Assembly (NCBI RefSeq): GCF_001263205.1 | Contig: NZ_CP012333.1 | Location: 10,335,501-10,399,500, forward strand | Source of the DNA: Labilithrix luteola | Lineage (GTDB): Bacteria; Myxococcota_A; Polyangia; Polyangiales; Polyangiaceae | DNA: 64,000 nucleotides | Reading direction: 5' to 3' | Shown here: piece after piece, positions 27,722 through 37,228 of the stretch | How positions within the stretch are numbered: position 1 is the stretch's first letter | Layout: the number at the start of each line of letters is the position of its first letter | Notes under the pieces: model-generated | The model's input: only the letters and a program-made list of their open reading frames with translations | What the model was told of the DNA's origin: nothing | The model's database searches: none | Program-made: the position numbers and the translations under genes

Positions 27722-28444
27722 TTCAATGGCCTTCGCGAGCACGCTCGTGAGGGCCACGTGAGCCGCCTGCGGCTCGTCGCTCGCGCGCTGCACGGGTGAC
27801 AGATCGACGCCGTAGGTCTCGCCGATCTTCGCGAGCACGGTGGCGAGATCGGGCGAGACGCGAATGCCTTTCAGCGCGAGCAGCGCATGGAAAGTGCCGC
27901 GCACCTGACGGACCTTGCGGTTGACCGCACCGCCAATGGCCTCACGCGCGCCGAGCGCGTCGGTGACCGCACGGCGAAGCCGAAGTTGCGCTTCACGGAG
28001 CTCTTGCTCGATGCGCAAGCGTCGATAGGTGTCATGCACCTCGACGGTCGCGAACGGATCGCGCCCGGAGAGCAGAATGTGGCGCTGCTTGATCTCGTCG
28101 TAGAAGAGCGGAAAGACGTCGCTCGCACCGGCGATCTCGTCTTCGGTCACGATGATCGCCTCGATGCGTGCGGCGTAGCGGGCACGCTGCAGGGTGTCAC
28201 CGATGGCTTCGAGCTTCTCGAAGCTCGGATCGACGACGACCACGATCGCGTCGACACCGCTCTCACCGACCCGGTACTCGCCACGCGCGACGCTACCGTG
28301 GAGGATCACGCCGACGAGCTCCGAGCCGAGCACCTTCACGAGGTCTTGGTTGAACTCGTCGAGCCGCGCACGGATGTGCACCGGCAGAGCGGCGAGCGCC
28401 TTCTGGTCCTGACCCGTCCTCTCCGTCATGTCCTTCGCGTCCAT
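27698..28444 (-). CDS. nucleotidyltransferase-domain protein
   Basis: A 248-residue protein with a minimal nucleotidyltransferase core: G-V-I-L-H-G-S-V-A-R-G-E-Y about residues 45-57, then S-G-V-D-A-I-V-V-V-V, which keeps one of the usual two acidic residues of the G-S...D-x-D signature. The C-terminal half is helical, like the HEPN-type partner regions of aminoglycoside or MNT-type proteins. Such proteins transfer NMP groups; the substrate is unknown. It follows tsaB by 40 bp on the same strand. Confidence 0.72.
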   Translation of the reverse strand: MDAKDMTERTGQDQKALAALPVHIRARLDEFNQDLVKVLGSELVGVILHGSVARGEYRVGESGVDAIVVVVDPSFEKLEAIGDTLQRARYAARIEAIIVTEDEIAGASDVFPLFYDEIKQRHILLSGRDPFATVEVHDTYRRLRIEQELREAQLRLRRAVTDALGAREAIGGAVNRKVRQVRGTFHALLALKGIRVSPDLATVLAKIGETYGVDLSPVQRASDEPQAAHVALTSVLAKAIEDINKMAG

Positions 28445-28484
28445 CGTGAGGCGGTCGCCGCACGAGGTAAAGTCGAACCGACCA

Positions 28485-29219
28485 TCAGGTTCGCGGCGGA
28501 AGCGACGCGGCCTTCGGGACCGTGATTTCCGGGGGCCTCACGTACGCCGGCTCGAGGGCGTCGGGATCGGTTGCGGGCTTTCGACGCGCGGCGAGCGCGA
28601 TGCCGCGGGCATGGGAGAGCGCATGGTCTCCTTCGGTGAGGCGGGCGATCCGGATCCCCGGCGGCGCTTCCCACGCAAGACGGCCCGCCCCCTCGCCGAC
28701 GAGAAGGATCTCCGTCATCGGCAGACCGGCACGCTCGGCGTGCTCCGAGATCCACGCGAGCGTCGTCTCGGGCTTCATGCATGACGGCTCGCCCAGCGCC
28801 CGAAGCTCGGCGCCCGTCCCCGCCCAGACCTGCACGAACACCTCGCCTCGAATCGCCTCGATGACGGGAACGACGAGGCGCGTCCCCTGCTCTGCAGGAT
28901 TCGCGGCGTCGGCGAGTGTCGCCATCGCTTCGAGCGAGCCCACGCCCACGAGCTCGGCGCCGGTCCCGAGGATGATGCCCTTGACCGTCGAGACACCGAT
29001 GCGAACGCCCGTGAAGGATCCGGGCCCGATGCCGACGGCCCAACGCTGAACGTCGCCCGGCTTCCACCCGGCGCGCCGAACGAGCTCGTCGAGCATGGGG
29101 AGCAGGGATTCACCATGCGCGTTGGACACGCGACGAGCTTCCTCGGCCACCAGCCTGTCGCCGTCGTAGAGCGCGACCGAGCCGAGAGCCGTCGAAGTGT
29201 CGAGCGCGCAAACCTTCAT
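28485..29219 (-). CDS. tsaB: tRNA threonylcarbamoyladenosine biosynthesis protein TsaB
   Basis: A 244-residue ASKHA-fold protein: L-D-T-S-T-A-L-G-S-V-A at the N-terminus, H-G-E-S-L-L-P-M-L, and G-I-G-P-G-S-F-T-G-V-R-I-G-V about residue 63, the hallmark of TsaB. It forms the complex with TsaD and TsaE that makes t6A37 in ANN-decoding tRNAs. The other genes are not in view. Co-directional with the MoxR ATPase upstream. Confidence 0.93.
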   Translation of the reverse strand: MKVCALDTSTALGSVALYDGDRLVAEEARRVSNAHGESLLPMLDELVRRAGWKPGDVQRWAVGIGPGSFTGVRIGVSTVKGIILGTGAELVGVGSLEAMATLADAANPAEQGTRLVVPVIEAIRGEVFVQVWAGTGAELRALGEPSCMKPETTLAWISEHAERAGLPMTEILLVGEGAGRLAWEAPPGIRIARLTEGDHALSHARGIALAARRKPATDPDALEPAYVRPPEITVPKAASLPPRT

Positions 29220-29297
29220 TGCGAGCGCTTCTCTAGCACCAAGCCACGCGAGCGACGCCGCAAACGCGAAACTCCAGAGCTCGGTCCTTTGGAGAGC

Positions 29298-30482
29298 TCA
29301 GAGCTGGGCGAAACGACCACTGCGGAACGCGGCTTCCAGGAGCTGATCGACGCGCTGGACGAGCTCGGGAGCGCGCGGGTCCGGCGATGCGCCGAGTGCG
29401 GCTTTGATCTCGTTCAGGGCCTTCAGCTGACTGAAAAGCTGGACGTCGGAGAGGCCGCCGCCGCCCGTCAGAACCTGACGGACGCGATCGATCTCGCCGG
29501 CGAGCGCCTCGATTCCGATGCCCGCGGCCCCGACGCGACGTGCGTTCGGATGATCGCGGTAGTGCGCCTCGAGGACCGGGGTGACGATCGACTCGAGGAT
29601 CGCGGCCTGATCTTCGTTGTTCCAGATGTGCTTGAGCACGAAGAAGTCGCTCGCATCCGGCTGCTGGCGGCCGTCGAGAAATGCGCTCGCCGCGAACAGC
29701 TTGAGCAGCTTGACCACGCGGCGGTCCGACAGGCTCACGCCTTCGGCGCGGATCTGGAAAACGAGGCCCTTGTACTGGCTGAAGAACTCCTCGGTGAACC
29801 GCATGCGCTGCGCGAACGCGCGATGCAGCTCCTGGATCTCCGCGGCCGACGCGAGCGGCTGAATCGGCGCGTCGGTGAGGGCCATGATCTCGTGCTGGAC
29901 CCCCTTCGTCAGAAGGTCCTGGAAGTGGTAGGCGTCCAGATTGTCCGACCGGATTCGGAGCAGGAAGCGGTCGAAGATGGCCGTGAGCGTCTCGTCGGTC
30001 GGAACCTCGTTCGAGGCACCGAAGCACGAAAGCAACGGGCAGCGCATGACGACGCCGCCCGACGTGTAGCGACGCTCGTTGAGGAGCGTCAGCAGCGCGT
30101 TCAAGATCGCCGAGTTCGACTTGAACACCTCGTCGAGGAAGACGACTTCCGCCGTGGGAAGCATGTTCTCCACGCGACGCTGGTACTTGCCTTCGCGGAA
30201 CGCCGCGATGTCGACCGGTCCGAAGATCTCGTTCGGCTCGGTGAAGCGCGTCAGCAGGTATTCGAAATACTGCGCGTGGATGAGCCTCGCGAACATCCGG
30301 ATGAGGGCGCTCTTGGCCGTACCCGGTGGACCGATGAGGACCGCGTGCTCGCCCGCGACGACCGCGATCAGCAGTAGGCGGATGACTTCGTCTTTACCGA
30401 GAAAGCGCGATTCCAGCGTGCGCGCGATCTGACCGAGACGGATCGGAAGAGCTGCGGCAGCGGCGCCCTGCGTCTGAACCAT
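29298..30482 (-). CDS. MoxR/RavA-family AAA+ ATPase
   Basis: A 394-residue protein with Walker A G-P-P-G-T-A-K-S about residue 50, Walker B V-V-F-L-D-E-V-F-K, sensor-like G-A-S-N-E-V-P-T-D-E and an arginine-rich lid region, all of the MoxR/RavA type. These ATPases act as chaperone-like remodelers, often with a VWA-domain partner; none is adjacent here. The C-terminal 100 residues form a helical bundle. Confidence 0.88.
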   Translation of the reverse strand: MVQTQGAAAAALPIRLGQIARTLESRFLGKDEVIRLLLIAVVAGEHAVLIGPPGTAKSALIRMFARLIHAQYFEYLLTRFTEPNEIFGPVDIAAFREGKYQRRVENMLPTAEVVFLDEVFKSNSAILNALLTLLNERRYTSGGVVMRCPLLSCFGASNEVPTDETLTAIFDRFLLRIRSDNLDAYHFQDLLTKGVQHEIMALTDAPIQPLASAAEIQELHRAFAQRMRFTEEFFSQYKGLVFQIRAEGVSLSDRRVVKLLKLFAASAFLDGRQQPDASDFFVLKHIWNNEDQAAILESIVTPVLEAHYRDHPNARRVGAAGIGIEALAGEIDRVRQVLTGGGGLSDVQLFSQLKALNEIKAALGASPDPRAPELVQRVDQLLEAAFRSGRFAQL

Positions 30483-30548
30483 GGGGAGGTCTCACGCTAT
30501 CAAAGTTTCGCGCCTGTCGTGCACGACGTGCGCTTCCGGGGCCGCCCT

Positions 30549-31904
30549 TCAGCCGGGCGACGCCTCTTCCGCATCCGAAAGCGACGGGCTCGGGGCCTGC
30601 GTCTCTTTCGTCCGGTCGAGGGCGAACTTGAAAAGAACCGGGCCCACGAGCTCGTTGATGGCCACGCACGCGAGCGCGATGTCGCGGAAGCCCGCTCCGA
30701 ACGACGGGAACTGCCGCACGATCGTCGACGCGATGCCCAATGCGACACCCGCCTGGGAGATGAGCGGTGACCAGCCCCAGGTGCGCACGGCGGGCCCGTC
30801 CTTCGCGATGCGACTCGCAACCTTGCCGTTCATGAACGTGATCAGCGCACGCGTGCCGGTGAAGAGCACGGCGATGGGCCAGAACTCGCGGAGAAGCGGC
30901 ACGTTGAGGTGCGCACCGGCGCCAGCGAAGAAGATGACGTAGACGATGCCGCCCGTCTCCTCGATGGCATGAAGGAACTTCTCACCCTGCTTCGACAGAT
31001 TCTGGACGACGAATCCGGCGACGAGAAACGTGAGGAGCGGCTCGAGCGAGAGGTAATGAAGCACCTCGGTGGCGCCGAAGCCGAGCGCGATCAGAACGAC
31101 GAGCAGCTGCTTTCCGATGACCTTCAGGTAGGCGGCCAGGAGCAGCCCGAGGGTGGTCCCCATCGCCACGGACCCGAGAATCTCGTGTCCCAGGTTGCCG
31201 AACGCCGCAAACGACAGCGCGACGCCCGGCTCCACCATCGGACGGGCGATCGTGAGCACGGTGGCCAGCACGACGACGACGACGACGTCGCTCGCCATGA
31301 CGAAGGAGAGCGTGAAACGCGCGAGTGGGCCGCTCGCTCGAGTCTGCGAGAGAATGCCGAGCGCGGCCGAAGGGCTGCGCGTGATCGACACGACGCCCCA
31401 GAGTAGGCCCACGCCGAGGATGCCCATGGCCGGCATGTCGCGAACGAAGGCCGGCTTGGCGAAGACGAAGACGGCCGTAGAGAGAGCGAGCCCGACGAAC
31501 GTCTGGATGATCGTGGCGACGACGAGGCCCTTGAGGCCGTCTTTGAGCGACGAAAGACGCAGCTCCGCGCCACCGGCGAGCGCGATGAGGGCGATCGCCA
31601 GCGAGTTGACCGCTTCGAGGCGGTCCGCCGACTGGTGATCGATGATGTGCATCACGTACGGGCCCGCGATGATGCCTGCGAGCAGGTACCCCGTGAGGTG
31701 AGGAATGCCGACGACCTCCACGAGCTCGCTCATCAGCGTGCCCGCGAGCAGCAAAAAACCGAGGGCACCGAGAATGGCCGCGCCGCCACCGAACGACGGA
31801 ATGATGCGCGTCGCGCCGTACCCGATGAGGAACACCATGCCCAGGCTGAACGCGTCCATCGCGTGCCCGAGCCCCGTTTTGCCGTGCTTCTTCGCGCCGC
31901 TCAC
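30549..31904 (-). CDS. Kef/CPA2-type cation:proton antiporter
   Basis: A 451-residue membrane protein with about twelve helices of the Na+/H+ exchanger fold (L-T-G-Y-L-L-A-G-I-I-A-G-P-Y-V about residue 75, G-V-V-S-I-T-R-S-P-S-A, later V-Y-V-I-F-F-A-G-A-G-A-H-L). Its start overlaps the stop of the preceding antiporter gene by 4 bp, so translation is coupled. No regulatory TrkA-N domain is attached. Confidence 0.85.
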   Translation of the reverse strand: MSGAKKHGKTGLGHAMDAFSLGMVFLIGYGATRIIPSFGGGAAILGALGFLLLAGTLMSELVEVVGIPHLTGYLLAGIIAGPYVMHIIDHQSADRLEAVNSLAIALIALAGGAELRLSSLKDGLKGLVVATIIQTFVGLALSTAVFVFAKPAFVRDMPAMGILGVGLLWGVVSITRSPSAALGILSQTRASGPLARFTLSFVMASDVVVVVVLATVLTIARPMVEPGVALSFAAFGNLGHEILGSVAMGTTLGLLLAAYLKVIGKQLLVVLIALGFGATEVLHYLSLEPLLTFLVAGFVVQNLSKQGEKFLHAIEETGGIVYVIFFAGAGAHLNVPLLREFWPIAVLFTGTRALITFMNGKVASRIAKDGPAVRTWGWSPLISQAGVALGIASTIVRQFPSFGAGFRDIALACVAINELVGPVLFKFALDRTKETQAPSPSLSDAEEASPG

Positions 31905-33133
31905 GTGACCGCTCCCTTCTGCGAGGTGGGCTCGACCGCATCGGGCACCTCGCCGAGATGCGTGAGCAGTCGCTTGAGCGCCAACGTCGATACGAGCTCA
32001 CCGAGGACGGCCGAAGCCATGGCCGCGAGAAGCAGCGTGTCGCCGACCGGTCCAGGAAAACGAAGCGCGAAGACGAAGCCGCCGCTGATCGTGAAGGGCC
32101 CCGAGGCGAGCAGCACGATGCCGAGCCACGGTCCCGCGGGACGCGCCGCCGGCACGAAGACGCGGAAGAGCAACCCGGACACGAGCTTGCCGGCGATGCG
32201 TGCGAGCAGCACGAGCGCGATGACACCGAGCAGCAGGCGATTTTCGATGGCTGGCCTCGGGTCGAGCCAGGCGCCGGCAAGAAGGAGCATCGGGAGAAGG
32301 ACGGCGCGCTCCGTCGAGCCCACCATGCGCCGGAGAATGCGCCGGCTCGGCGACACGGCCGCGAGCGCGATGCCCATCACGAACGTGACGAAGATCGAGC
32401 AGAGGCCGAAGCGCTCGGCGGTGCCCACGCCGAGCAGCAGCGTGCCGATGAGCGCGCCCCACACGGCGTAGCCCTCGGCCCCTCGAAGGAGCAGCGCGGT
32501 GACCGTGCCGAGGAGGGCGCCGAGCGCGAGGCTGACGCCGAACCAACCGACGGCCGGGAGATGCACGGTCGTCGACGCCGTCGGCACGAGCGTGAAGATT
32601 GCGCCAGCGGCAACGAGCGGAGCAAAGTCGTCGGACGAGGCGACCTCGACGAGGAGCGACGAAACGGGCCCCTTGGCATTCCAGCGCGCCGCCACCCATT
32701 GCACGGCAAAGCGCGTGGTCTCGGCGGTGACGACACCGGCGCCTGCGGCGAGGACGATGCCGCCCGTCGCGTCGACGCCGTCGATCTTCGCCGTCGAGAG
32801 CATGCGGTGAACGGCAAGCGCGACGATCACGCCGGTGAGAAGCGCGCAGCCGATGCCGAGAAGCATCGAGCCGACGCGCACGCGCCGCCCTTCGACGCGA
32901 CCGAAGTCCAGGCCGACCATGAAGGCTAGCCAACCGAGCGACACCTGCACGACGGGGGCAAACTCGGCGATCATCGATCGCTCGAGGAGCCCGAGCGCGT
33001 GAGGCCCGACGAGGAACCCCAGGCCCACGTATTCGACGCCCGAAGGCAGGCCCCGCGCGGCCTTGCCGCCCACAATCAGGCTGCCCAGGTAGGACAGCAA
33101 GAGCAGGCCCATCAAGAGCGCAATCGCGCTCAC
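31901..33133 (-). CDS. Kef/CPA2-type cation:proton antiporter (second)
   Basis: A 410-residue membrane protein with twelve or so helices (Y-V-G-L-G-F-L-V-G-P-H-A-L-G-L about residue 40, V-T-A-E-T-T-R-F). It belongs to the same broad family as the next gene but is only distantly similar, so the two may form a heteromeric pair. It lies between the MscS-like gene and the other antiporter with 4-bp overlaps on both sides. Confidence 0.8.
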   Translation of the reverse strand: MSAIALLMGLLLLSYLGSLIVGGKAARGLPSGVEYVGLGFLVGPHALGLLERSMIAEFAPVVQVSLGWLAFMVGLDFGRVEGRRVRVGSMLLGIGCALLTGVIVALAVHRMLSTAKIDGVDATGGIVLAAGAGVVTAETTRFAVQWVAARWNAKGPVSSLLVEVASSDDFAPLVAAGAIFTLVPTASTTVHLPAVGWFGVSLALGALLGTVTALLLRGAEGYAVWGALIGTLLLGVGTAERFGLCSIFVTFVMGIALAAVSPSRRILRRMVGSTERAVLLPMLLLAGAWLDPRPAIENRLLLGVIALVLLARIAGKLVSGLLFRVFVPAARPAGPWLGIVLLASGPFTISGGFVFALRFPGPVGDTLLLAAMASAVLGELVSTLALKRLLTHLGEVPDAVEPTSQKGAVT

Positions 33134-34812
33134 GTCCGTGCAGCTCCGTCGCTCGAGCGCCCCTCGCGGGCCTCCGCCGCGCGTCCGATCGGCGCGCGAC
33201 CGAGGCCGACGCCGATCTTGGCGAGCCCGTCTTGGACTGCGCGCGAGAGCGAAACACCGTCGCGCGAAGCTGCACTCGTGATGCGCCAGTGAGCGCCCGC
33301 GCCGTCGAGGTACAGGAGCTCCACCTTCCCTCGCGCGCTCAGCTGACGAGCGGCCTCGAGGAGGACGCGCTCGACCTCGTTTTGCGGGGCCATTCCGTCG
33401 ACGACGACGTCGAGGGCGGAAAGCGGTGCGTGTCTATGGACGCGCGTGGGGTGGAACAGGCCGAGCAGGTGCGGAACGCTGACCACGGAGAGAACGTCGT
33501 CTTCGACGCGAACGTCGAGCAGCGTCACGTCCACCACGCGCCCCGCGCGCCCGCCGACTTCGACGAGGTCGCCCTTCTTGAAGCGCTGGCTGAAGACCAC
33601 CGTCACGCCGACCGCCGCCGACGCCGCGAGCGGCGTGCACGCGAGGGCTACGGCAAACAGCGCCACGAGGCCGACGCGCGAGAGCGCTCCGTCGGACTCG
33701 CCCGTGATGAGCGGCGAAGCGACGACGAGGGCAACGACGATGATACCGAAGCGAACGAGGGCGCTCGTGGGCCGCGCGAGCTCGCGCGGCAGCCAGGTGA
33801 TGCGCGTCTCACCGCGCGTGACGCTGTCGAAGAACAGCCCCACGAAGCGCACGAGCACGCTGACGGAGAAGACTGCGATGCCCGCGACGACCGCGACCGG
33901 CAGCGCACCGCTGACGCGCTCCGCCAAGCTGTAGAGCGGCTTGATGACGAGCCCCGTGAGGCGCTCCGTGTAGCCGTGCGTCGCGTCGAACAGCGAGAGG
34001 CCGAAGATCAGCCAGCCGTAGGCAATCGCGACCTGGAGCAGGCGATAACCGAGCGTGAGGGCGATCGAGAGCGCGCCTCTTGCAGCGCCTGCGCTGACAA
34101 ACTCGATCTTCCCGAGCCGAACCGCGGTCACGCGCTCGGGATTGTCCGCGAGCGATCCGCGAAGGCGCCCTGCGAGCTCGGATGCGCGTCCGAGGAGCAA
34201 GAAGGCGATGAGCGCCGAGAAGACGAGCAGCGAGAACGAGAAGACCGTCTTCGCGATCGCGCTTCGTTTCCGTTCGGTCGAGATCGCGTCGCCGAGGCGC
34301 GTGTTGACCTGCGCGGCGAGAACCGAAAGGCTCGCCTCGCCGGACGCCTCCACGTCTTCCGGCCCGAGGGTGAGCACGGGCGTCTTGGCGACGTAGATGA
34401 CCGCCGTGCCCTGCGTCTCCTCGAAATGGGTCTCGCCGATGTCCTCGGGGTGGGCCAGGAGCGCATCGATGGCGAGCGTCGCAGCGCGCGCTCGATCCAC
34501 CGGGCCCCGTCCACCGCGCGAGGCGCGTACGACGAGCACCGATTTGTCGTGAACTCGGACTTCACCAACCTGGGGTTTCGCTGGCGCGGCCGACGATGCC
34601 GGCGTCGATGACGACGCGGCCGAAGACGGCGCGGGCAATGCTCCCGAGTTGACTGCCGAGGGTCCGGCCGAGGCAGCCACTGCAACCGCACTGGGTGCGG
34701 GTGAGTGATCCTCGGCAAGTGCAGACCGTCCCCATCCGAAGGCGGCGAGTGTGACGCAGATAACGACCAGCGCCCACAAGCGCGGCTTCCACACGTGGTA
34801 ATAGCCCCGCAT
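33130..34812 (-). CDS. MscS-like mechanosensitive channel protein
   Basis: A 560-residue protein with an N-terminal signal/anchor helix, an S/P/A-rich linker, a periplasmic domain (about 85-170), then several membrane helices and a final pore helix plus beta domain (F-K-K-G-D-L-V-E-V-G-G-R-A-G-R-V-V-D-V about residue 405), the MscS signature. It would open under membrane tension and release solutes. It heads a three-gene operon with two antiporters, suggesting a joint role in osmotic or ion homeostasis. Its ATG overlaps the divergent phoD ATG; a GTG at 34794 is an alternative start. Confidence 0.85.
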   Translation of the reverse strand: MRGYYHVWKPRLWALVVICVTLAAFGWGRSALAEDHSPAPSAVAVAASAGPSAVNSGALPAPSSAASSSTPASSAAPAKPQVGEVRVHDKSVLVVRASRGGRGPVDRARAATLAIDALLAHPEDIGETHFEETQGTAVIYVAKTPVLTLGPEDVEASGEASLSVLAAQVNTRLGDAISTERKRSAIAKTVFSFSLLVFSALIAFLLLGRASELAGRLRGSLADNPERVTAVRLGKIEFVSAGAARGALSIALTLGYRLLQVAIAYGWLIFGLSLFDATHGYTERLTGLVIKPLYSLAERVSGALPVAVVAGIAVFSVSVLVRFVGLFFDSVTRGETRITWLPRELARPTSALVRFGIIVVALVVASPLITGESDGALSRVGLVALFAVALACTPLAASAAVGVTVVFSQRFKKGDLVEVGGRAGRVVDVTLLDVRVEDDVLSVVSVPHLLGLFHPTRVHRHAPLSALDVVVDGMAPQNEVERVLLEAARQLSARGKVELLYLDGAGAHWRITSAASRDGVSLSRAVQDGLAKIGVGLGRAPIGRAAEAREGRSSDGAART

Positions 34813-36442
34813 GCGCGAGCAACGACGCTATCCGATCGTTCGCGGTCCGTCACCGCTTCGGTTCGATCGTCGCACTTTGCTATCGGGGGTGCTGGGTGCG
34901 CTGGCGACCAAGGGCGTCACGAGTGCGCTCGCGCTTTCGGGAGGCGCAACGAGCGGTTGCAGCCCTGGAACGCGGCAAGTTCGAGGGCGATCGTCGCGGA
35001 CGGGCGCGCCCGAACCGTCGTGGGGACTGCAGATCGGAGACGTGACCGACAAGAGCGCGGTCGTATGGAGTCGGTCCGATCGGCCTTCCCACATGGTCGT
35101 GCAATGGTCGACCTCACCTTCCTACGCCGCCGCCGTGACGCGCGAGGTCCGAGGCGCCCTCGCCGACGCCGACGGCGACTTCACCGCCAAGGTCCGGCTG
35201 CCCGACCTTCCGTCCGACACGCGGCTCTTCTGCCGCGCGCGCTTCGACGCCGAGCGCTCGTCTCCGTGGATCGAAGGAGCGTTCTCGACGGCGCCGGCGG
35301 AGAACGAGGCGCGCGACGTGGTGTTCGCGTGGTCGGCGGACACCAACGGGCAAGGTTGGGGCATCGATCCTTCGCGAGGAGGCATGCCGGCGTTCAGCGC
35401 CCTTCTCGATCGAGCGCCGGACTTCTTCGTGAGCTGTGGCGACGCGATCTATGCGGACGATCCGATCCCCGAACGACTCGCGCTCCCCGAGGGCGGCTTC
35501 TGGCAGAACGTGGTGACGCCGGCCAAGTCGCACGTTGCCGAATCGCTCGACGACTTCCGCGGCGCCTTCCTCTACCCGCGGCTCGCCCCTCAGGTGCGCG
35601 CGCTGTCCGCGAAGGTGCCCCTCTTCGCTCTGTGGGACGACCACGAAGTCCGCAACAATTGGTTCCCCGGGCAGGAGTTCGACGATCCCGCCTATCCCCA
35701 CGAACACCGTGTCGACGTGCTCGCGGCACGGGCACGTCGAGCGATGTGGGAGCACACCCCGACGCTTCGCGATCCCCGCGCGCCGATGTATCGCTCGGTC
35801 CGCTGGGGAGCTCGGCTCGAAGTCTTCACGCTCGATGGTCGCTCCTACCGCACGCCCAACGAGCCCGTGCCCCCCGTCGAGCGATTCCTCGGTGACGAGC
35901 AGCTCGCGTGGCTCGCCGATGCAGTCGCGCGCTCGACGGCAACCTGGAAGGTCATCGCGTGTGACATGCCGATCGGCCTCGTCGTCTCGGAGCCGTCGAA
36001 GACGGGGAGCGGTCAGGCGTTCGACGGCATCGCCAACGACAATGGGCCACCGAAGGGGCGCGAAAAGGAGATCGCGCGCCTCCTCGGTATCTTCGCGGAG
36101 CGACGTGTGCGCAACGTGGTTTGGATCACCGCGGACGTGCACTACGCCGCCGCGCATCGTTACGATCCGTCGCGCGCTGTTCCCGGCGCCCTGCCCTTCT
36201 CCGAGTTCGTGGCAGGACCGATGCACGCCACCTCCTTCTCGAGAAAGCCGTTCGACGACAGCTTCGGCCCCGAGCTGATCTGGGCATCGGCGGACTGGAA
36301 CACGCCGTTCGGATCGCCCGCGTCCGGCGAGCAGTACTTCGGTGTCGTCCGAATCGACGGACGGACTGGAACGCTGACCGTCACGCTGGTCGACGCACGC
36401 GGTCGCGATCTCCACGTGACCGTCCTACGTCCCGATATCTGA
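34811..36442 (+). CDS. alkaline phosphatase D family protein (PhoD-like)
   Basis: A 543-residue secreted protein. The N-terminus holds a twin-arginine motif (R-F-D-R-R-T-L-L-S-G) and a hydrophobic stretch, so Tat export is expected. A Fn3-like N-domain (about 50-150) is followed by the metallophosphatase core: S-C-G-D-A-I-Y-A-D-D, L-W-D-D-H-E-V-R-N-N-W and T-A-D-V-H-Y-A-A metal-ligand motifs. PhoD enzymes are Ca/Fe-dependent phosphodiesterase/monoesterases that scavenge phosphate. No Pho box is evident, because the promoter must lie inside the divergent gene. Confidence 0.92.
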   Translation: MREQRRYPIVRGPSPLRFDRRTLLSGVLGALATKGVTSALALSGGATSGCSPGTRQVRGRSSRTGAPEPSWGLQIGDVTDKSAVVWSRSDRPSHMVVQWSTSPSYAAAVTREVRGALADADGDFTAKVRLPDLPSDTRLFCRARFDAERSSPWIEGAFSTAPAENEARDVVFAWSADTNGQGWGIDPSRGGMPAFSALLDRAPDFFVSCGDAIYADDPIPERLALPEGGFWQNVVTPAKSHVAESLDDFRGAFLYPRLAPQVRALSAKVPLFALWDDHEVRNNWFPGQEFDDPAYPHEHRVDVLAARARRAMWEHTPTLRDPRAPMYRSVRWGARLEVFTLDGRSYRTPNEPVPPVERFLGDEQLAWLADAVARSTATWKVIACDMPIGLVVSEPSKTGSGQAFDGIANDNGPPKGREKEIARLLGIFAERRVRNVVWITADVHYAAAHRYDPSRAVPGALPFSEFVAGPMHATSFSRKPFDDSFGPELIWASADWNTPFGSPASGEQYFGVVRIDGRTGTLTVTLVDARGRDLHVTVLRPDI

Positions 36443-36605
36443 CCATTCGATCGTCCACCTGGTTCAACGGTGCACCTGGATCGGCGGCCCACGGTCGCGC
36501 GCGAGGGTGTCCACCGCAAGGGATGGTGCCTCGACGCCCCAACCCACAAAACCCAGGCTTCTGAGGCCGTTCCAAGGGATGTTCCGCAGGTCGGCGCCTC
36601 GGCAC

Positions 36606-37193
36606 ATGGGCTGCAAAGGTGTGCATCGGTACGACATGGACGACTTGAACGGCTACCACCAGGACCCGACCAGCTCCCTCCTCGCTCAGATCGCGGCGCA
36701 GTCCGCGGCGACCTGGCATGCCCTTGCGGCGCGAGCTTTCCCGGGGGAGCTGTCCGTCGAAACGGACAACAGCGTATACCGGTTCAAGGACAGCGTTCTC
36801 ATGGGCCGCTCGAAGCGCGGGAGTGATGCGCCGGCCCGCGCGACGAAGCGCGGTCTCAAGTTGATCGGTTTTCTCGCGAACGAAGGCGGCTTCTGGTCCC
36901 TCTCGCCGCGCTTTCGGCCGGGCTCGCACGCCGTGCTTTGGTCGCCCATCGCATGCGCGAGCACCAACGGTCAGCCCGACCCGGCGTCATTCATCCTGAC
37001 CTCGAAGGCGCTCGCGGCGACGGTTCCGGATCCGCAACCGGTCCCCTGGGTCTCGCGCTCAGCCGTGGCGGACCGTCGTTCCGCCCCGCATATTTCCGGT
37101 ATGTACGCAATCGCGCGTCCGCCCCGTGCGATGCGGCCCGCACCGGCCTCGGCAACGCGCATTCATGCCGCGGAGGCACGCACTCCCCATTGA
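36606..37193 (+). CDS. hypothetical protein
   Basis: A 195-residue protein if started at the ATG 36606; another ATG at 36636 begins M-D-D-L-N-G-Y-H. The N-terminal 110 residues look like a real folded domain (S-L-L-A-Q-I-A-A-Q-S-A-A-T-W-H-A-L, S-V-Y-R-F-K-D-S-V-L-M). The last 80 residues are rich in proline, arginine and serine. No clear ribosome binding site for either start and no family recognised. Confidence 0.45.
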   Translation: MGCKGVHRYDMDDLNGYHQDPTSSLLAQIAAQSAATWHALAARAFPGELSVETDNSVYRFKDSVLMGRSKRGSDAPARATKRGLKLIGFLANEGGFWSLSPRFRPGSHAVLWSPIACASTNGQPDPASFILTSKALAATVPDPQPVPWVSRSAVADRRSAPHISGMYAIARPPRAMRPAPASATRIHAAEARTPH

Positions 37194-37228
37194 CCGAATC
37201 GCCCGGGTGAACGAGCGTTGGTGCCCTC

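Noticed and set aside
29115..30377. A 420-residue plus-strand frame opposite the MoxR ATPase
   Set aside because: Mirror frame of a GC-rich gene; the minus strand has intact Walker motifs.
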